A stretch of DNA of 64,000 nucleotides, taken from Cryptomeria japonica (lineage: Eukaryota > Streptophyta > Pinopsida > Cupressales > Cupressaceae). The stretch's first letter is position 1. Each line of letters starts with the position of its first letter. A program made the translations under genes and the position numbers. Shown piece by piece: positions 45,926 to 58,524 of the stretch. The notes beneath the pieces are model-generated. The model ran no database searches. It saw only the letters and a list, made by a program, of their open reading frames with translations, and had not been told where the DNA came from. The DNA is taken from NCBI RefSeq assembly GCF_030272615.1, contig NC_081410.1, positions 292,550,457-292,614,456 of the forward strand, read 5' to 3'.

Positions 45926-46680
45926 TAACACTAATAAAATAAAATAAAAATATAAAACCCTAGCCTGGGTAGGGCTAGGGGTAAAATAGAAAAGAGTAAG
46001 GAAATAATAAAATAAGAGGTATTTAATATATATATATATATATATATATGGAGTTTGACAATATAAGAGAATAAGACAGATTTAGATTTAATATTTATTT
46101 AAGTTTTTTTAATTTATATATGTTTTTTAATAAATGTATGATTTTAATTAAGGAAGAAAATGAAATGTTTAAATTTAAATTACTTATGAAGTTTAACCTT
46201 TTAGAAATTTTATAATAAATTGAATTATTATAGGTCCACCTAAATATAGGTATTTGATGAGATTAAACTTTATAGAACAAATTTTCATTATAATTATAAT
46301 TGACCTTTTAATCGAGTTAGTTTATTCTTATTTTAATAATCGTTAAAATAAAACATAGACTTTTATAAACTAAGGGTCAAAACTAATTTAATTAGTTTTT
46401 AAAATAAATTATTGGCTATTGGAGATTAATTTTATCTGCATCAATTAATTGATTAAGTTGGTTTATTGAGTAAAGTCGATAAGATAATAAATTAAATCCT
46501 TTAGTAATCCACATTTAATTCTAAATTATTCTCATCTACTTGAGTTAGTGTTTAAGTTAACTCAAACATAGTTAAGACAAAATATGTTAGAGCATTTCAT
46601 ATTTGCTAATTTAATGTTTTAAGTTGTGACTTTAAAATTTTTTTATCTCGTTCATGCCCAAAAGTTTGGGCATGACATTT

Positions 46681-46692
46681 TGGTATCGGAGC
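46681..46692 (+). promoter_or_regulatory. TEKAY-C primer binding site
   Basis: TGGTATCGGAGC three bases after the 5' LTR. Met-tRNA-type, as usual for plant chromoviruses, with GG for the common AG. Confidence 0.85.
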
Positions 46693-46851
46693 AAGGTTTC
46701 CAACACTAGGAACCTTTCTCCATTACATTTCGCTTTAATTGTTTAATTAATTTTATTATATTAATTTTCCAGGATATTTAAATTTAATTAATTAAATATT
46801 TTTCTAAAGAAATTAGTTATTTAATTTATTTTATTTTATTTTTCTCTTAGG

Positions 46852-49800
46852 ATGCCTCCGACTACGCGACAAGCTCGCAAGCACGGAAGAGGTCCTAGGC
46901 GTGTACGCATGGCACGCGAAGAGGTAGATAGGGAGGAATCGGTTCCGGAAGGGAACCCAGAGGCTCCTCCCGAACAACCTATTGACCCAAATTGAAACCT
47001 CTTAGAAGCAATCCACAACCTAATTGGAATAGTCTAGGATAGGATTCCAGCCGAGGGTCATCATGTTGAAAATCAGAACTCAGGGAGTCATAGATCGACT
47101 GATAGGGAACGGAGCAAAAGTCCACCTCCTATTCCTGTAGAGAGTCAGGGTGGAAATGAGTCAGAGTCTATGCACCTACCAGGACCACCTCCAAGGGTAG
47201 AGCCAGTGTTTTATGAGAGAGCTTGTCGAGAGCCAAGGGATCTTATCAGGGAGGTTATGCGCCTCTAGCCACCGTCTTTTGGGGGATCTACCGATGGGGT
47301 AGAAGTTGAGGCTTGGCTGTTGAGCCTTGATAGGTGCTTTGCATTGCGCTCTTATGAGAGTAGTCTAAAAGCACATGTAGCAGTCCATCTATTGAGAGGG
47401 ACGACTTCCACATGGTGGAGATAGGAGGAATACAAGTGTGGTTTGGTTGCTGATACTCTCACATGGGAGATTTTCATAGAGAGGTTCAGGGAGAGGTACT
47501 TGTCAGAGCATTACAGACAGCGTAGGATAGACGAGTTCCATGACCTCCAGTAGAAGGGTCTCTCAGTGACCTAGTACGAGAGCAAATTCTTTGAGATCTT
47601 GCCATACGTTGACTATCTAAAGGATGAGAAACTTATCATTAACCGTTTCATCAGAGGGCTGAATGTCAGCATAGTAGGACTAGTGAGGATGTCTGCTCTA
47701 GGGAGCCTTCAGGTTGCCATGGAGAAGGCACTAATAATAGAGGAGATTCAGGCCAGACCACAGGATACTAGGGATTGGTTCCAGAACTGAAACCCTACAC
47801 CCTAGACATATGGATTTCAAAAACCCCATTGGAAGGGTAATAATAGAAACTCACAGGGTTTCTCCAAACCCCCTCCTCCAAAATAGTCACAATAGAACTA
47901 GAGGCACAAGCCTCCATAGTATCAGCAGGGCACAAAGCCCAAGCAGTGGAAGTCTCAGGGTCAGAGGTGAGATCAGAGAGCTCAGGTGCCTTACACACCT
48001 CCGACGAGGACTTAGCAGTCCTCTAGGAGTGGGTATAGTGGATCTAGTAGGATAGGAGGATAGGCCTTCTCTAGGCCTCTGGGCACCCAGTTTCAGGCAT
48101 GGGGTGCTTGTTTTACATGTGGAGCCATGGGGCATATGGCGAGGGATTTCCCTTAGGGTCAGATGGCAAGAAATTAGAGGATGGCCGCTTTAGAGCCTAC
48201 AGTTGGTGATATGGGTAGGTCCCATAGAGTATTCACAGTGGTTGATAATTGCCAGGCTGAGCATCAGGCCACAATCATTGAGGCTATAGGTATGATCAAA
48301 GGTAACAGTGTATCTATTTTATTTGATTCAGGAGAAACTGACTCCTTTATATCTCTATTGGTTGTGGAGCATTGTGGGCTAGTGGCAACTAGATAGGGTG
48401 TCAGTTGGGAAGTGGAGTTAGCTTCAAGGGCTAGAGTGTTAGTGGAATCAGAGGTTAGTGCATGTCAGCTGTAGATTAGAAATACAACCACTTTAGTAGA
48501 CCTTAAAGTTACACCACTTGGATCCTATGGTATCGTACTTGGCATGGATTGGCTTTATGCCCACAGAGCCAAGATGGATTGCCGTAGGAAGGAAATCAAG
48601 TGTGAGGATGATCATGGTTCGCCCATAGTAATCACCAGGATTCAAAGACCCGTGTCTCTTTGTATGATCTCCGCAATGCAGCTTAAGTGAAGCATGTAGA
48701 AAGGATGTCATCTTTTTGCCATCACCATCAGTGATAGAGAGGAAGAGGATGAAAAAGAAACATTGATTGACAACCATCCTATCCTTAAGGGATTTTTAGA
48801 TGTGTTTCCTTCAGAGCTACCTGGAATGTCGCCCCGTAGAGAGATTGACTTTTAGATAGACCTTGTACCAGGAGCTAAGCCAGTTTCTAGAGCACCTTAT
48901 AGGATGACCACAAATGAGCTTAATGAGCTCAAGATGCAACTTGAGGAACTCCTAGAGAAGGGTCACATTTGTCCTAGCGTATCCCCTTGGGGTGCACCAG
49001 TCATCTTTGTGAAGAAGAAGACGGCTCTCTCTGATTATGCATGGATTATCGTCAGTTGAACAAAGTAACCATCAAGAACTGATATCCTTTGCCCAGAATT
49101 GATGATTTATTCAACCAACTTCAAGGTGCCAAAGTATTTTCCAAAATTGATCTAAAGTCAAGATACCATCAGTTGAGAATAGTAGAGAGTGATATCCACA
49201 AGACCGCATTTCGCACTAGATATGGCCACTATGAGTTCACCGTGGTACCATTCGGTCTTATGAATGCTCCCACTATTTTCATGAGCCTCATGAATGGGGT
49301 ATTCTGCACACTCCTTGACTGTTTTGTGATCATGTTCCTTGATGATATTTTGATATATTCTCAGAATGAGAAGGAGCATGAGGAGCACCTAAGGCAGGTT
49401 TTGCAGTGTTTGAGGGACAATTAGTTGTTTGGCAGTTTGTCAAAGTGTACTTTCTTTCAATCAGAGGTCAAGTACCTTGGGCACGTTATTTCCGATGATG
49501 GGATCTTAGTAGACCCATCAAAGATCAGAGCCATTATGGATTGGCTAGTGCCAACTAGTGTGATAGAGGTCAGGAGCTTCATGGGCTTAGCAGGTTATTA
49601 TCGACGCTTTGTTGAGAGATTCTCTAGAGTCACACATCCTATTACTTCTCTTTAGCATAAAGGGAAGAAATTTGAATGGATAGAGAAGTGCAAGAGGGCC
49701 TTTCAGGAACTCAAAAAGGCACTTACTAGCACACCTATCCTCGTAGTACCAGATCCCTCAGCTAACTTCATGGTTTGCACAAATGCTTCCCTAGAGGGTT

Positions 49801-51632
49801 TAGGAGCAATCCTTATGTAGGATGGTAGGGCTATAGCTTTTGAGTCTACGAAACTTAAGACTCATGAACTCAATTATCCTACTCATGACCTTGACCTTGC
49901 AGTAGTAGTGCATGCACTTGTGAGGTGGAGACACTTCCTTTCGGGTCATCACTTTGAGCTTTATTCAGACCATCAGAGTCTTTAGTACATTTTCACTCAA
50001 CTGAACCTTAATGCATGCCAGAGGAGATGTATGGAGTTCTTGTGTGAATATGATTTTGACATTCACTACATCAAAGGGAAGGAAAACATAGTTGCAGATG
50101 CTTTGAGTAGGAAACGTCATGAGGTATACACCATATCTATGGGCATGGATTTGAGAGACCGTATACTATAGCATTTGCCAGAGGATGGATGATATTCAGA
50201 GGTTTGTTAGGTGATACGGTCTTAGGATACTCTAGAAGGGAAATATATGGATTATTCTTTGGATCTCGATGGACTATTACACCATAGAGGGCACATCTAT
50301 GTACCTTCTTCCGGGGGATTGTGAGAGTTCATTGTCATGGAGGCTCATAGAGATCCTTATGCAGTACATCCCAAAGTTAAGAAGATGCATGCTGACTTGA
50401 GACAGTTATATCATTGGCCAGGAATGTGGCATCTCATTGCTGAGTTAGTATCCCGATGCCTCGAGTGTCAGAGAGTAAAGGTGAAGCACCGCCATCCAGG
50501 TGGGTTACTCCAGTCTCATGCTATACCAGAGTGGAAGTGGGATACTATATCCATGGATTTCATCATTGGTCTTCCTATGTCATCTCGTAGCCATGATGCC
50601 ATCTTGGTGATAGTTGACAAGTTGACCAAAGTGGCCCACTTTTCACCAGTTCGGGCTACCTTCACAGCACTAGTAGTGGCATAGGTGTTCTTATGAGACA
50701 TTGTCAAAACTCATGGCGTTCCACATGAGATTATTTCTAATAGGGATTCCCTCTTCACTTCTTCCTTTTGGAAGGCATTACAAGTAGCTATGGGCACTAA
50801 GCTCAATTTCAGTATAGCCTATCATCCAGAAATGGATGGTTAGATAGAGAGGGTTAATCAGGTGTTAGAGGATATGCTTCACATGTACGTCATGGATCAT
50901 CAGACCAGATGGGAAGAGTACCTTCCCTTAGTGGAGTTTGCCTATAACAATGGGCATCACACTTCGTTGGGGATGCCACCCTATCAGGCATTATACGACA
51001 GACCTTGCAGGACACGGTTGAGTTGGGACCGCATAGAGGACAGAGTTGCTATTGGTCCAGAGATAGTTCAGGATATGGAACAGTAGGCGGATTTGATTAG
51101 GCAACGTCTTAGAGAGGCTCAGGATAGACAAAAGAAATATGCAAATGCAAAGAGGATAGATTGTAGCTACTTGGTTGGAGACAAAGTCTTTTTGAGAGTG
51201 CAACCACATAAGAGTCCAATATGTTATGGAAAGGGTTCTAAGCCTACACCTCATTTTGTAGGACCATTTGAGATCCTTGAAAGGATAGGATCAGTTGCCT
51301 ACCATTTAGCATTGCCACCTAGCCTGTCACGCATCCATGATGTGTTTCATGTATCAGTTTTGAGGAAGTATATCTATGATGAGTCTCATATATTAGATTG
51401 AGATGCCTTGTAAGTGGAGTTAGATGGGCAGCTAGCTTTGGAGCCCATTCGCATTTTGGCACGACGGACGCTGGCCCTTCGAGGTCGAGAGCTGGACTAG
51501 GTTAGGGTCCAGTGGGATTGCTATGATGAGGTTATCGCTTCATGGGAGGACGCAACACGGATGAGATCAGAGTACCCCCATCTTTTTGATGAACTCCAGG
51601 AGGAAGTTCATGCCTAGAGGAGGAGGGTGTGA
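46852..51632 (+). pseudogene. TEKAY-C gag-pol polyprotein (degenerate)
   Basis: Start MPPTTRQARKHGRGPR at 46852. Gag: PPSFGGSTDGVEVEAWL (47273), WEIFIERFRERYL, then a zinc knuckle CFTCGAMGHMARDF with the last Cys replaced (48109). Protease: ILFDSGETDSFIS (48316). RT: one base is lost near 49020, shifting the frame, then [24 protein letters not shown] and the catalytic FLDDILIYS (49336). RNase H: TNASLEGLGAIL, KGKENIVADALSRK. Integrase: zinc-binding H-C motifs ending CLECQRVK (50469), MDFIIGLP, then SNRDSLFTS where the catalytic Asp is Asn (50739), and ERVNQ. C-terminus: chromodomain-like VQWDCYDEVIASWED (51513). The stop TGA lies in the first bases of the 3' LTR. Most stops are TAG at expected Gln codons. 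Confidence 0.92.
51616..51627 (+). promoter_or_regulatory. TEKAY-C polypurine tract
   Basis: AGAGGAGGAGGG directly before TGTGAGG of the 3' LTR. It also encodes the last arginines of the polyprotein. Confidence 0.85.
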
Positions 51633-54236
51633 GGCCCTACCCCGGCTCGGTCTAGCAGTTCAGTGATTTTTATGTTGAGACTATTATGGATGCTTTATTT
51701 TTATGCATTATGGATTTAGAACTTATATTATTCCATGTTTTGGATAACATTGCTATATGTTGATGCTTCATTTATATGCTTTATGTTATAGAACCCTATA
51801 TGATTCTAGAATAAGATAAATTTGAGATGATGTATGCCATTTATGGATTTGCAGGACTTTCCTATGATGATAGAAATAGGATGCATGTTTTATATGGATC
51901 GAAATTATGAGAAATATGATAACTACTTATGTTGAGTTATTTGGATGCAAGATGTATTGATTTAATGTATATTGTATGCAGAGTGTTTGATATGTATTCT
52001 TAATCATGTGTTTTACATTATATGAGGGTATTTGAAATTACTAATGTGTAATTGAGATGCATAGGAAAATTATCCATGTGACCATGGAAATATTATGGAG
52101 AACCAAACCTAGACCTATGTGCATTTGTAAAACCAGGGTTTGTCTATTTGGAGAGACAACACCCCATTTGTATCGTATTTTATTCATGAAAGTGATTGTT
52201 GCATGAATGTTAAATTGCATTTTGTTTATTTGTGTAAATCCAACAAGAGACAAGATTTCATGTATAATTTTGTAAAAGTATTTTTTTTGTGTCACTTGAC
52301 ACATGTTTTGATTTATGTTTGAGTTTTTAAATATGTCTCTTGGAGGGAGTTGTTTAACTATAGCTTTTTCAATTAATTTAATATGATTCCATAAATGCCT
52401 TGGGCAAAGAATCTTTGGGATGGTCAACTTAAGTTTGACCCGAAAATTAACTTCAGATGGGTTTAAAAAGGGTTAAATGGACACCTAGGGGTAGTTTAAT
52501 AGGGTTTCCTAAAGCCCATAAGGTATACGTAAGGGTTAGGAGTAATTTTAGGCATGTACCAACTCTCATGTGACCTTTTAGACACCCTAAAAAGTGACTT
52601 TTCTAAGTTGTGCGAAAATTGAAATTAGAAGGATCATCTAAGTTCTAAGTTGTAAACTTTCCTTTTGGATGTGAGATCCCTTTTCCATTTTCTCCTAACT
52701 TTCCTTTTTAGTTTTAGAAACTTGTGAGAACTCTCACTAGGGTCTTCTTAAGCAAGAATGAGATATTTTGTGGGTAATCACCCACTCACCATTTTTGGAG
52801 ATAAGAAATTTTGAAAGGAAAAAAAAAAAAAAAGATTTTGAATTAAGAATTTTGGCTAAGTGTAGAAAGGAAAGACTTGTGGAATTGGGCTACTCTTCCT
52901 CAACAAAACTAGCATACCCTTGGGTGGTTGAAGGTTGGTTTCATCTTACTTGTAATGTGTTTTTATATTGAATGTTATATTGAAAGAATATCTTGTGTAA
53001 AAAGTCTAGTTCTCTTGCATGTTTTCCCTTGGAAAATTATTGTGTTTTATGTTTTACTTTTGTATGGCATTTTATGTAGTTTGGGAGTAATCAAGGCCTC
53101 CTACTCTTAGGAGAGAGGAAGGTCTTGCAGGTGGTAGAAGTGACAACCCTCAAGTGAGATGCTCTCGTTATGAGAGTGATCACAAGGGATTTTATGTGAT
53201 CCTTGCTGCATGGCTTGTTTATGCATTGGGGGTCATAAGGAGGGGAATAAGGAATGTGGGGTTGTTATACTTATGATGTTTTTGATTTGCCATGAGGTGG
53301 CTATTCATTTTACCATACTTGCAGTCTCCTCAGGGTACTTGGTCCACTACCACCCTTGAAAAAACATCACAATGTGTGGTGCAATGTAGCCTTGGGTTGG
53401 GAATGTGTTGTGTTTGTTTTCCCCTTGTTTACTGTGTTTGCATGTGTGTAATCATGTCTAGGGCTTGGTTCTCCAAGCTTTGGGGTGGCTACTAGTTAGT
53501 CTAGGCTGGGAGGTGAGCACTCCATGGTCATATCCTTTGATTATTTGCAGGTTGTTGGAAGGAAAGAATTAGGACAAGTGGTAATTCAATGGAGTTATTT
53601 GTTGCAGAAATCTATTTGAAAATATATTTATTATTTTATTTAAAATTCCTCATTTATTAATATTGAGAGATCCATTTGTAAAGTGACAATAAAGACTTGG
53701 GAATATGTTTTAAAGATATGTAATATTTATTTCTGTTATATTGCAGAAAAGAAATGATTATTTCTAGTTTTAGCTCCTAAAGTTTTGAGATAAATATTTG
53801 TTGTGTATAGGATGTTTTGAAAAGAAAGAAATGTATTCATTCCCTTTATGCATTTAACATCAAGACATTAGAAGAGGAATGGAATAGATCTACCTACATG
53901 TAGTAGGTTGGGAAATAAAATAAAATCTAAAAGTTAGATCTATACATGGAAATGTCATATTTAGTTTTATTTAAATCTGTCATTTTGTTTATTGTAGAAA
54001 ATAACAATCAAAATTTATTATAGTCATTTCTAAAGTTTTATTTTACTCTAGATTTATCTAGTTGCTGTTAAATTTATTAAATTTTTCATTTATATAGTTG
54101 TTGTTATAATTATTAAATACTGTCATTTGTTTATGTACAGAAAATAAAATCTATAGTTAAACAGATTAAAAGAAATAAATAAAAATTCTAGTTTTGCTAT
54201 TCTACGGCCCGAGGGCCGCCACTGTGAGCGACCACA

Positions 54237-54254
54237 GTGAGCGGCGCCGCTCAC
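54237..54254. repeat. Perfect 18-bp palindrome in TEKAY-C 3' LTR
   Basis: GTGAGCGGCGCCGCTCAC is its own reverse complement. In the 5' LTR (45824-45841) the centre reads GCAC, so one CpG has become CpA. The rest is conserved. Confidence 0.85.
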
Positions 54255-54541
54255 AGGCAACCTTGTCACCGCCTTCCCAAAAACCCCCAGCTAAATGCAT
54301 GGTCGTCGCTCCAGTGTTCAACCCTCCTCTACCCTGCATAACACTAATAAAATAAAATAAAAATATAAAGCCCTAGCCTAGGTAGGGCTAGGGGTAAAAT
54401 AGAAAAGAGTAAGGAAATAATAAAATAAGAGGTATTTTATAATATTCATTCGTAGTTAGGGTTTGCTTGAAGAATTTAGAAATATGAGGTAAATATTATA
54501 GTATTAAAATATATAGTTATAGATATATATTAATATATATA

Positions 54542-54555
54542 TGTGTGTGTGTGTG

Positions 54556-54613
<58 letters not shown>
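54542..54613. repeat. (TG)n(TA)n microsatellite
   Basis: About seven TG units then about 28 TA units in the TEKAY-C 3' LTR. The 5' LTR has only about 11 units at the matching place (46028-46049). Confidence 0.9.
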
Positions 54614-54615
<2 letters not shown>

Positions 54616-55242
54616 AATTTGACAATATAAGAGAATAAGATAGATTTATATTTAATATTGATTTAAGTGTTTTTAATTTATATATGTTTTTTAATAAACG
54701 TATGGTTTTAATTAAGGAAGAAAATGCAATGTTTAAATTTAAATTACTTATGAAGTTTAACCTTTTAGAAATTTTATAATAAATTGAATTATTATAGGTC
54801 CACCTAAATATAGGTATTTGATGAGATTAAACTTTATAAAACGAATTTTCATTATAATTATAATTGACCCTTTAATCGATTTAGTTTATTCTTATTTTAA
54901 TTATTGTTAAAATAAAACATAGACTTTTATAAACTAAGTGTGAGAACTAATTTAATTAGTTCTTAAAATAAATTATTGGCTATTGGAGATTAATTTTATC
55001 TGCGTCAATTAATTGATTAAGCTGGTTTATTGAGTAAAGTCGATAAGATAATAAATTAAATCCTTTAGTAATCCACATTTAATTCTAAATTATTCTCGTC
55101 TACTTGAGTTAGTGTTTAAGTTAACTCAAACATAGTTAAAACAAAATATGTTAGAGCATTTCATATTTTCTAATTTAATGTTTTAAGTTGTGACTTTAAA
55201 TTTTTTTTTATCTCGTTCATTCCCAAAAGTTTGGGCATGACA

Positions 55243-55247
55243 CTTCT
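55243..55247. repeat. TEKAY-C target-site duplication, right (CTTCT)
   Basis: Second copy of CTTCT; NA-D ORF1 resumes on the minus strand. Confidence 0.9.
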
Positions 55248-56285
55248 GCAATGTTTTACAATGTGACCTTGTTTGTTGCATGCATAACAAACAACATTTC
55301 TCTACATAGGTCTATAATTCATTTGATTTGGTCTCATCCTACAGTGTTTAGAGATATGTCCAAACATCCAACAAGCATAACATCTCTTGTTCTAAAAATT
55401 ATTCATTACTACTCTGCACATGTTTGACTTGTCACTAAAATTGTTGCATATGAAACACTGACCAATAAAGGTAGGACCAATGTTCACATTATTCATTCCA
55501 TTAATCATCCTACTTCTGCATTGATTTTTCATTTGACCAAATTTATTGCAAGTATGTACTTTTGAATTTATAAGCATTGGTTTGTCTTACCAGAGGATTC
55601 TTTCTCTTCTGATGATTAGGATTTGCATTGCTCTTTCCAGAACTGGAGGATTCTCCTTTCTCATATCCAAGTCCTCTTGTGTCCTTTCCATGTCTTTGAT
55701 TTTCTAGCATCTCATCAAGCCTTTCTAAGCTAGCATTAACTTTATCTTTGTATTCATTTGTAGTAGCAAGTTCATGTCTTAAGGCAAAAATCCGTCTTTC
55801 AAGTTCTTGTCCATCATTCCTTGATTTCATCAACTCAAGCTTCAATTGATCATTCTCATAGGTAAGTTTGTAGCATTCATCTGATCTGACTTTCAATGAT
55901 TGAGTCAAACTTTCTTCATTCTTCTTTCGGTATTCAATCTCTTTAGTCAACTTCATCACAATGGATTGCATCTCATTCTTAAATATAACATTCTCTCTAG
56001 CAAGCTTTTCACATTCATTAGTTTTGCTTTGGTCTTCAATGCTTTGCTCCTATTTCTCCTTCAACTTATCCATCAGATCTTTCCTCTTGTCTCTTGAAGT
56101 GTTGACTTGTTCTTTCAGATCATTAATGAATTCTTTAGCTGCACTCAAGTTTCTCTTTAGGAACTTATTTCATTTATTGTTGCATCAAGATCCTCAAGTG
56201 CCACACAAAGTTGTCTCTGCAAACTGAAATCCTTTGCTTCAATTTCCTAGACCTTCCTCAAGTGGTTAGGCTTCCTTGGAGGAAC
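55248..56285 (-). pseudogene. NA-D ORF1: coiled coil plus zinc knuckles (Gag-like)
   Basis: Read leftward from the primer site. The first part (56285-55972) is broken by stops but keeps coiled-coil residues. 55971-55543 is open: MQSIVMKLTKEIEYRKKNEE, LTYENDQLKLELMKSRNDG, ELATTNEYKDKVNASLE, aligning with MQYMNMRFCKEIEDRKNNEE onward in NA-A. Four zinc knuckles follow: VHTCNKFGQMKNQC (damaged), CFICNNFSDKSNMC (His lost), one near 55370 with GHISKHC, and CYACNKQGHIVKHC at the TEKAY-C junction. The tail lies at 42447-42612. Same architecture as NA-A and NA-B ORF1. Confidence 0.75.
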
Positions 56286-56288
56286 TAG

Positions 56289-56300
56289 GATCTGATACCA
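56289..56300 (-). promoter_or_regulatory. NA-D primer binding site
   Basis: On the minus strand CCAACAATTGGTATCAGATCC: the LTR end CCAACA, two bases, then TGGTATCAGATCC. Confidence 0.8.
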
Positions 56301-57341
56301 ATTGTTGGAATCATGGAACACTGAGAGGGTAGGAGTGGGGGAGGTGAATTGGTGTTCTACAAATTTTAAACTTGTAATTCTAATTCTTTAACCACCTAAT
56401 GCATAAGAAAGAAAGTAAAATGCAACAACACAAAACAAATAACCATACAACCATAACACCAATATTTTTATGTGGAAACCCAAAAGGGAAAAACCATGAT
56501 GGTATTTGAACCCACAATATTATTTCACTATGGCTAGTAGCAAAATAATATTATATAAGGGGAATTCAATTGCATTTAGGCACATTGCCTAGAGTTCACT
56601 GCTCAAGTTACAAAAATAGGGCAACAACCCCAAAGGAAGGCTCACTGCCTTACAAGTGATTTAAAACTAAGTGTAATAAGTAGTAAACTAGAAAATAACA
56701 TCTGATTATGCCAGAAATCAGTTCTAGTTAAGTGCAAAATGATCCACTACAACTAATCTTCTTATCTACTCTGTTTTTGCTTTGTAACTACTTACTAGAT
56801 CAACCAAGATCAAGATGCGCATGTGACACTATGCTCAATCAGTTTAAAACAATTTATCACACCATATATCTTACCAAATGCATCATCCAAATCAATCTTA
56901 TATATCTGAACTAGCAAAATTAATCTCCCACAGGCTGACTTCACAAAATATAAAAAATGAAACATGTAGTTGCAAGTCGGCTTAGATCTTTTACCAAACC
57001 ATATTTCAGACCCAAGATCACATGATTCCTATAGGTCTCACATATCACCCCTAATACATTTCCAATTACTGGAATCAACTCTAAGAATTTGGTCCCATGT
57101 TACACCACCAAACAAGAAGAATACTCTACTTTACCTACTCTGCCAGATACCAGATCTTCAAATAGGCATAGGAATTAACACCAGAGGGTGGATTGTCATG
57201 ATAATCTGCTCCATTTACCAAACCAACTAATCACTTATCACTAAAATTAAAATCTATCTCATAGGAAATGACAAAAATATATATTACACTACATTAACAG
57301 TCTTAATCTAGGAATAATTTATCCAAGACATCAGATTAACC

Positions 57342-57346
57342 AAAAC
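57342..57346. repeat. NA-F target-site duplication, left (AAAAC)
   Basis: AAAAC before TGTTGG; repeated at 60187-60191. The undisturbed NA-D 3' LTR has a single AACCAAAACTACCAG here. Confidence 0.88.
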
Positions 57347-58230
57347 TGTTGGAATAGAAGGAATCCAAGAACACTGAGAGGGGGAGGTCAATCAGTGTTA
57401 TGCTAGTGATATAATATTTTACCTTATTATAACATATACATATAAACCGATAAATGAAGAAACATATAACATGAAGTAAATAAACCAGCCACATGAATGA
57501 AAACCATAACACACTGAATTTTATACGTGAAAAATCTTAAAGAGGAAAAATCACGTTGGGATTTGTGACCCAGAATATCAATTCATTGGCCATATGAAAG
57601 ATATTGCATAGCATGGAGGCCTATACATGCAGGAAGGCACACTGCCTAGAGCACACTACTCAACACAAAAGAGTCTCACTGACTACAAGCTTCTGCTGAG
57701 ATAAAACAATAACGGTGAACTCACAAAATGCATTTGCAATGCCAAAAAGAGTTCTAGTTATAGCTTTGTTATGTACCGGTTCATAAACCCTAGACCCTTT
57801 TACCAGTATCTCCTTTACTCTAAGAAATCTTTACAAACTGTCTACTGACCATTGCATGATATTAATTTTGCATACAAATGATCTACATACATATACTTCG
57901 CATCACTTTTCTTCTCCACATTCATTATTTTTCATTCTCCTATATCAAAATGACCTAATAAATTGACTTATATACCCTTTACAAACAATATGCCTTATGT
58001 CGTCTTACAACACGTTACAAAATATATTCAATCTCGGCTCTATATAATAATTAAAAAATGATTTTACAAATTAAACCTTTTCTGGATCCCAGACTGATGT
58101 CGGCTTCACTAAAGTTTAGGATGCAAGTGCCGGTGCCGGTATCTATTGGTATCTACTAGTATTTTCCTTCTACAGAATCTTTTTGCCATCAATGACAACA
58201 TATGAATCCAATGAGTGTCAATTGCCAACA
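57347..58230 (-). repeat. NA-F 3' LTR
   Basis: 884 bp, minus-strand TGTTGGCAATTG to CCAACA. A minus-strand TATA-like GGGTATATAAG lies at 57967-57977. Confidence 0.88.
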
Positions 58231-58510
58231 ATCTGCCCCTTTGGCATTGATGGCAACACTCATGTGAATAATGGATTCCCTGCCAGTTCAACTTAGCTGA
58301 AACATGCTCCCCCTGAGTTGATTGAACATGATTGCATTTATCTCCTCCTTTGATTCATTTACTCTCTGTCTAATATCCTCCCCCTAGGATTATATACATA
58401 CTTCCCTTTTCATTTCATTTTTCACATACATATACTCCCCCTTTGGTATCAATGCCAAAGACTGGTGAAAGAATTGAAAGAATTATTAGGAATCCTTGCA
58501 AAAGAATGAA
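58231..58510 (-). promoter_or_regulatory. NA-F 3' tail with repeated polypurine tracts
   Basis: On the minus strand, four purine tracts: near 58440 (AAAGGGGGAG), 58380, 58305 and the LTR-adjacent one with GGGGCAG. Confidence 0.75.
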
Positions 58511-58524
58511 TAATTACAGATTAC

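Larger units (their letters stand above)
42618..46677 (+). repeat. TEKAY-C 5' LTR
   Basis: TGTGAGGCCC to GGGCATGACA. It has a segment (about 45210-45790) that is missing from the 3' LTR. This segment includes a long (AT)n run and a poly-T tract. TATA-like TATAAAA at 45951-45957, followed by CCCTAGCCTGGGTAGGG. ORFs inside are not supported as genes. Confidence 0.92.
42618..55242 (+). mobile_element. TEKAY-C: Ty3/Gypsy chromovirus (Tekay/Del-like)
   Basis: A 12.6 kb element with very long LTRs (4,060 and 3,615 bp), a Met-tRNA-type primer site, one Gag-Pol frame (46852-51632) in the order Gag, protease, RT, RNase H, integrase and chromodomain-like tail, a polypurine tract, and TSD CTTCT. The domain order and C-terminal chromodomain identify a plant chromovirus; the long LTRs suit the Tekay/Del clade. 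It lies in NA-D ORF1. About 30 in-frame stops, mostly TAG, and one frameshift make it inactive. Confidence 0.93.
51628..55242 (+). repeat. TEKAY-C 3' LTR
   Basis: 3,615 bp, TGTGAGGCCC to GGGCATGACA. Compared with the 5' LTR it lacks about 580 bp (junction near 54204). It has an extra segment of about 100 bp (54440-54540) plus (TG)n(TA)n. It keeps a perfect palindrome GTGAGCGGCGCCGCTCAC at 54237-54254. Confidence 0.92.
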
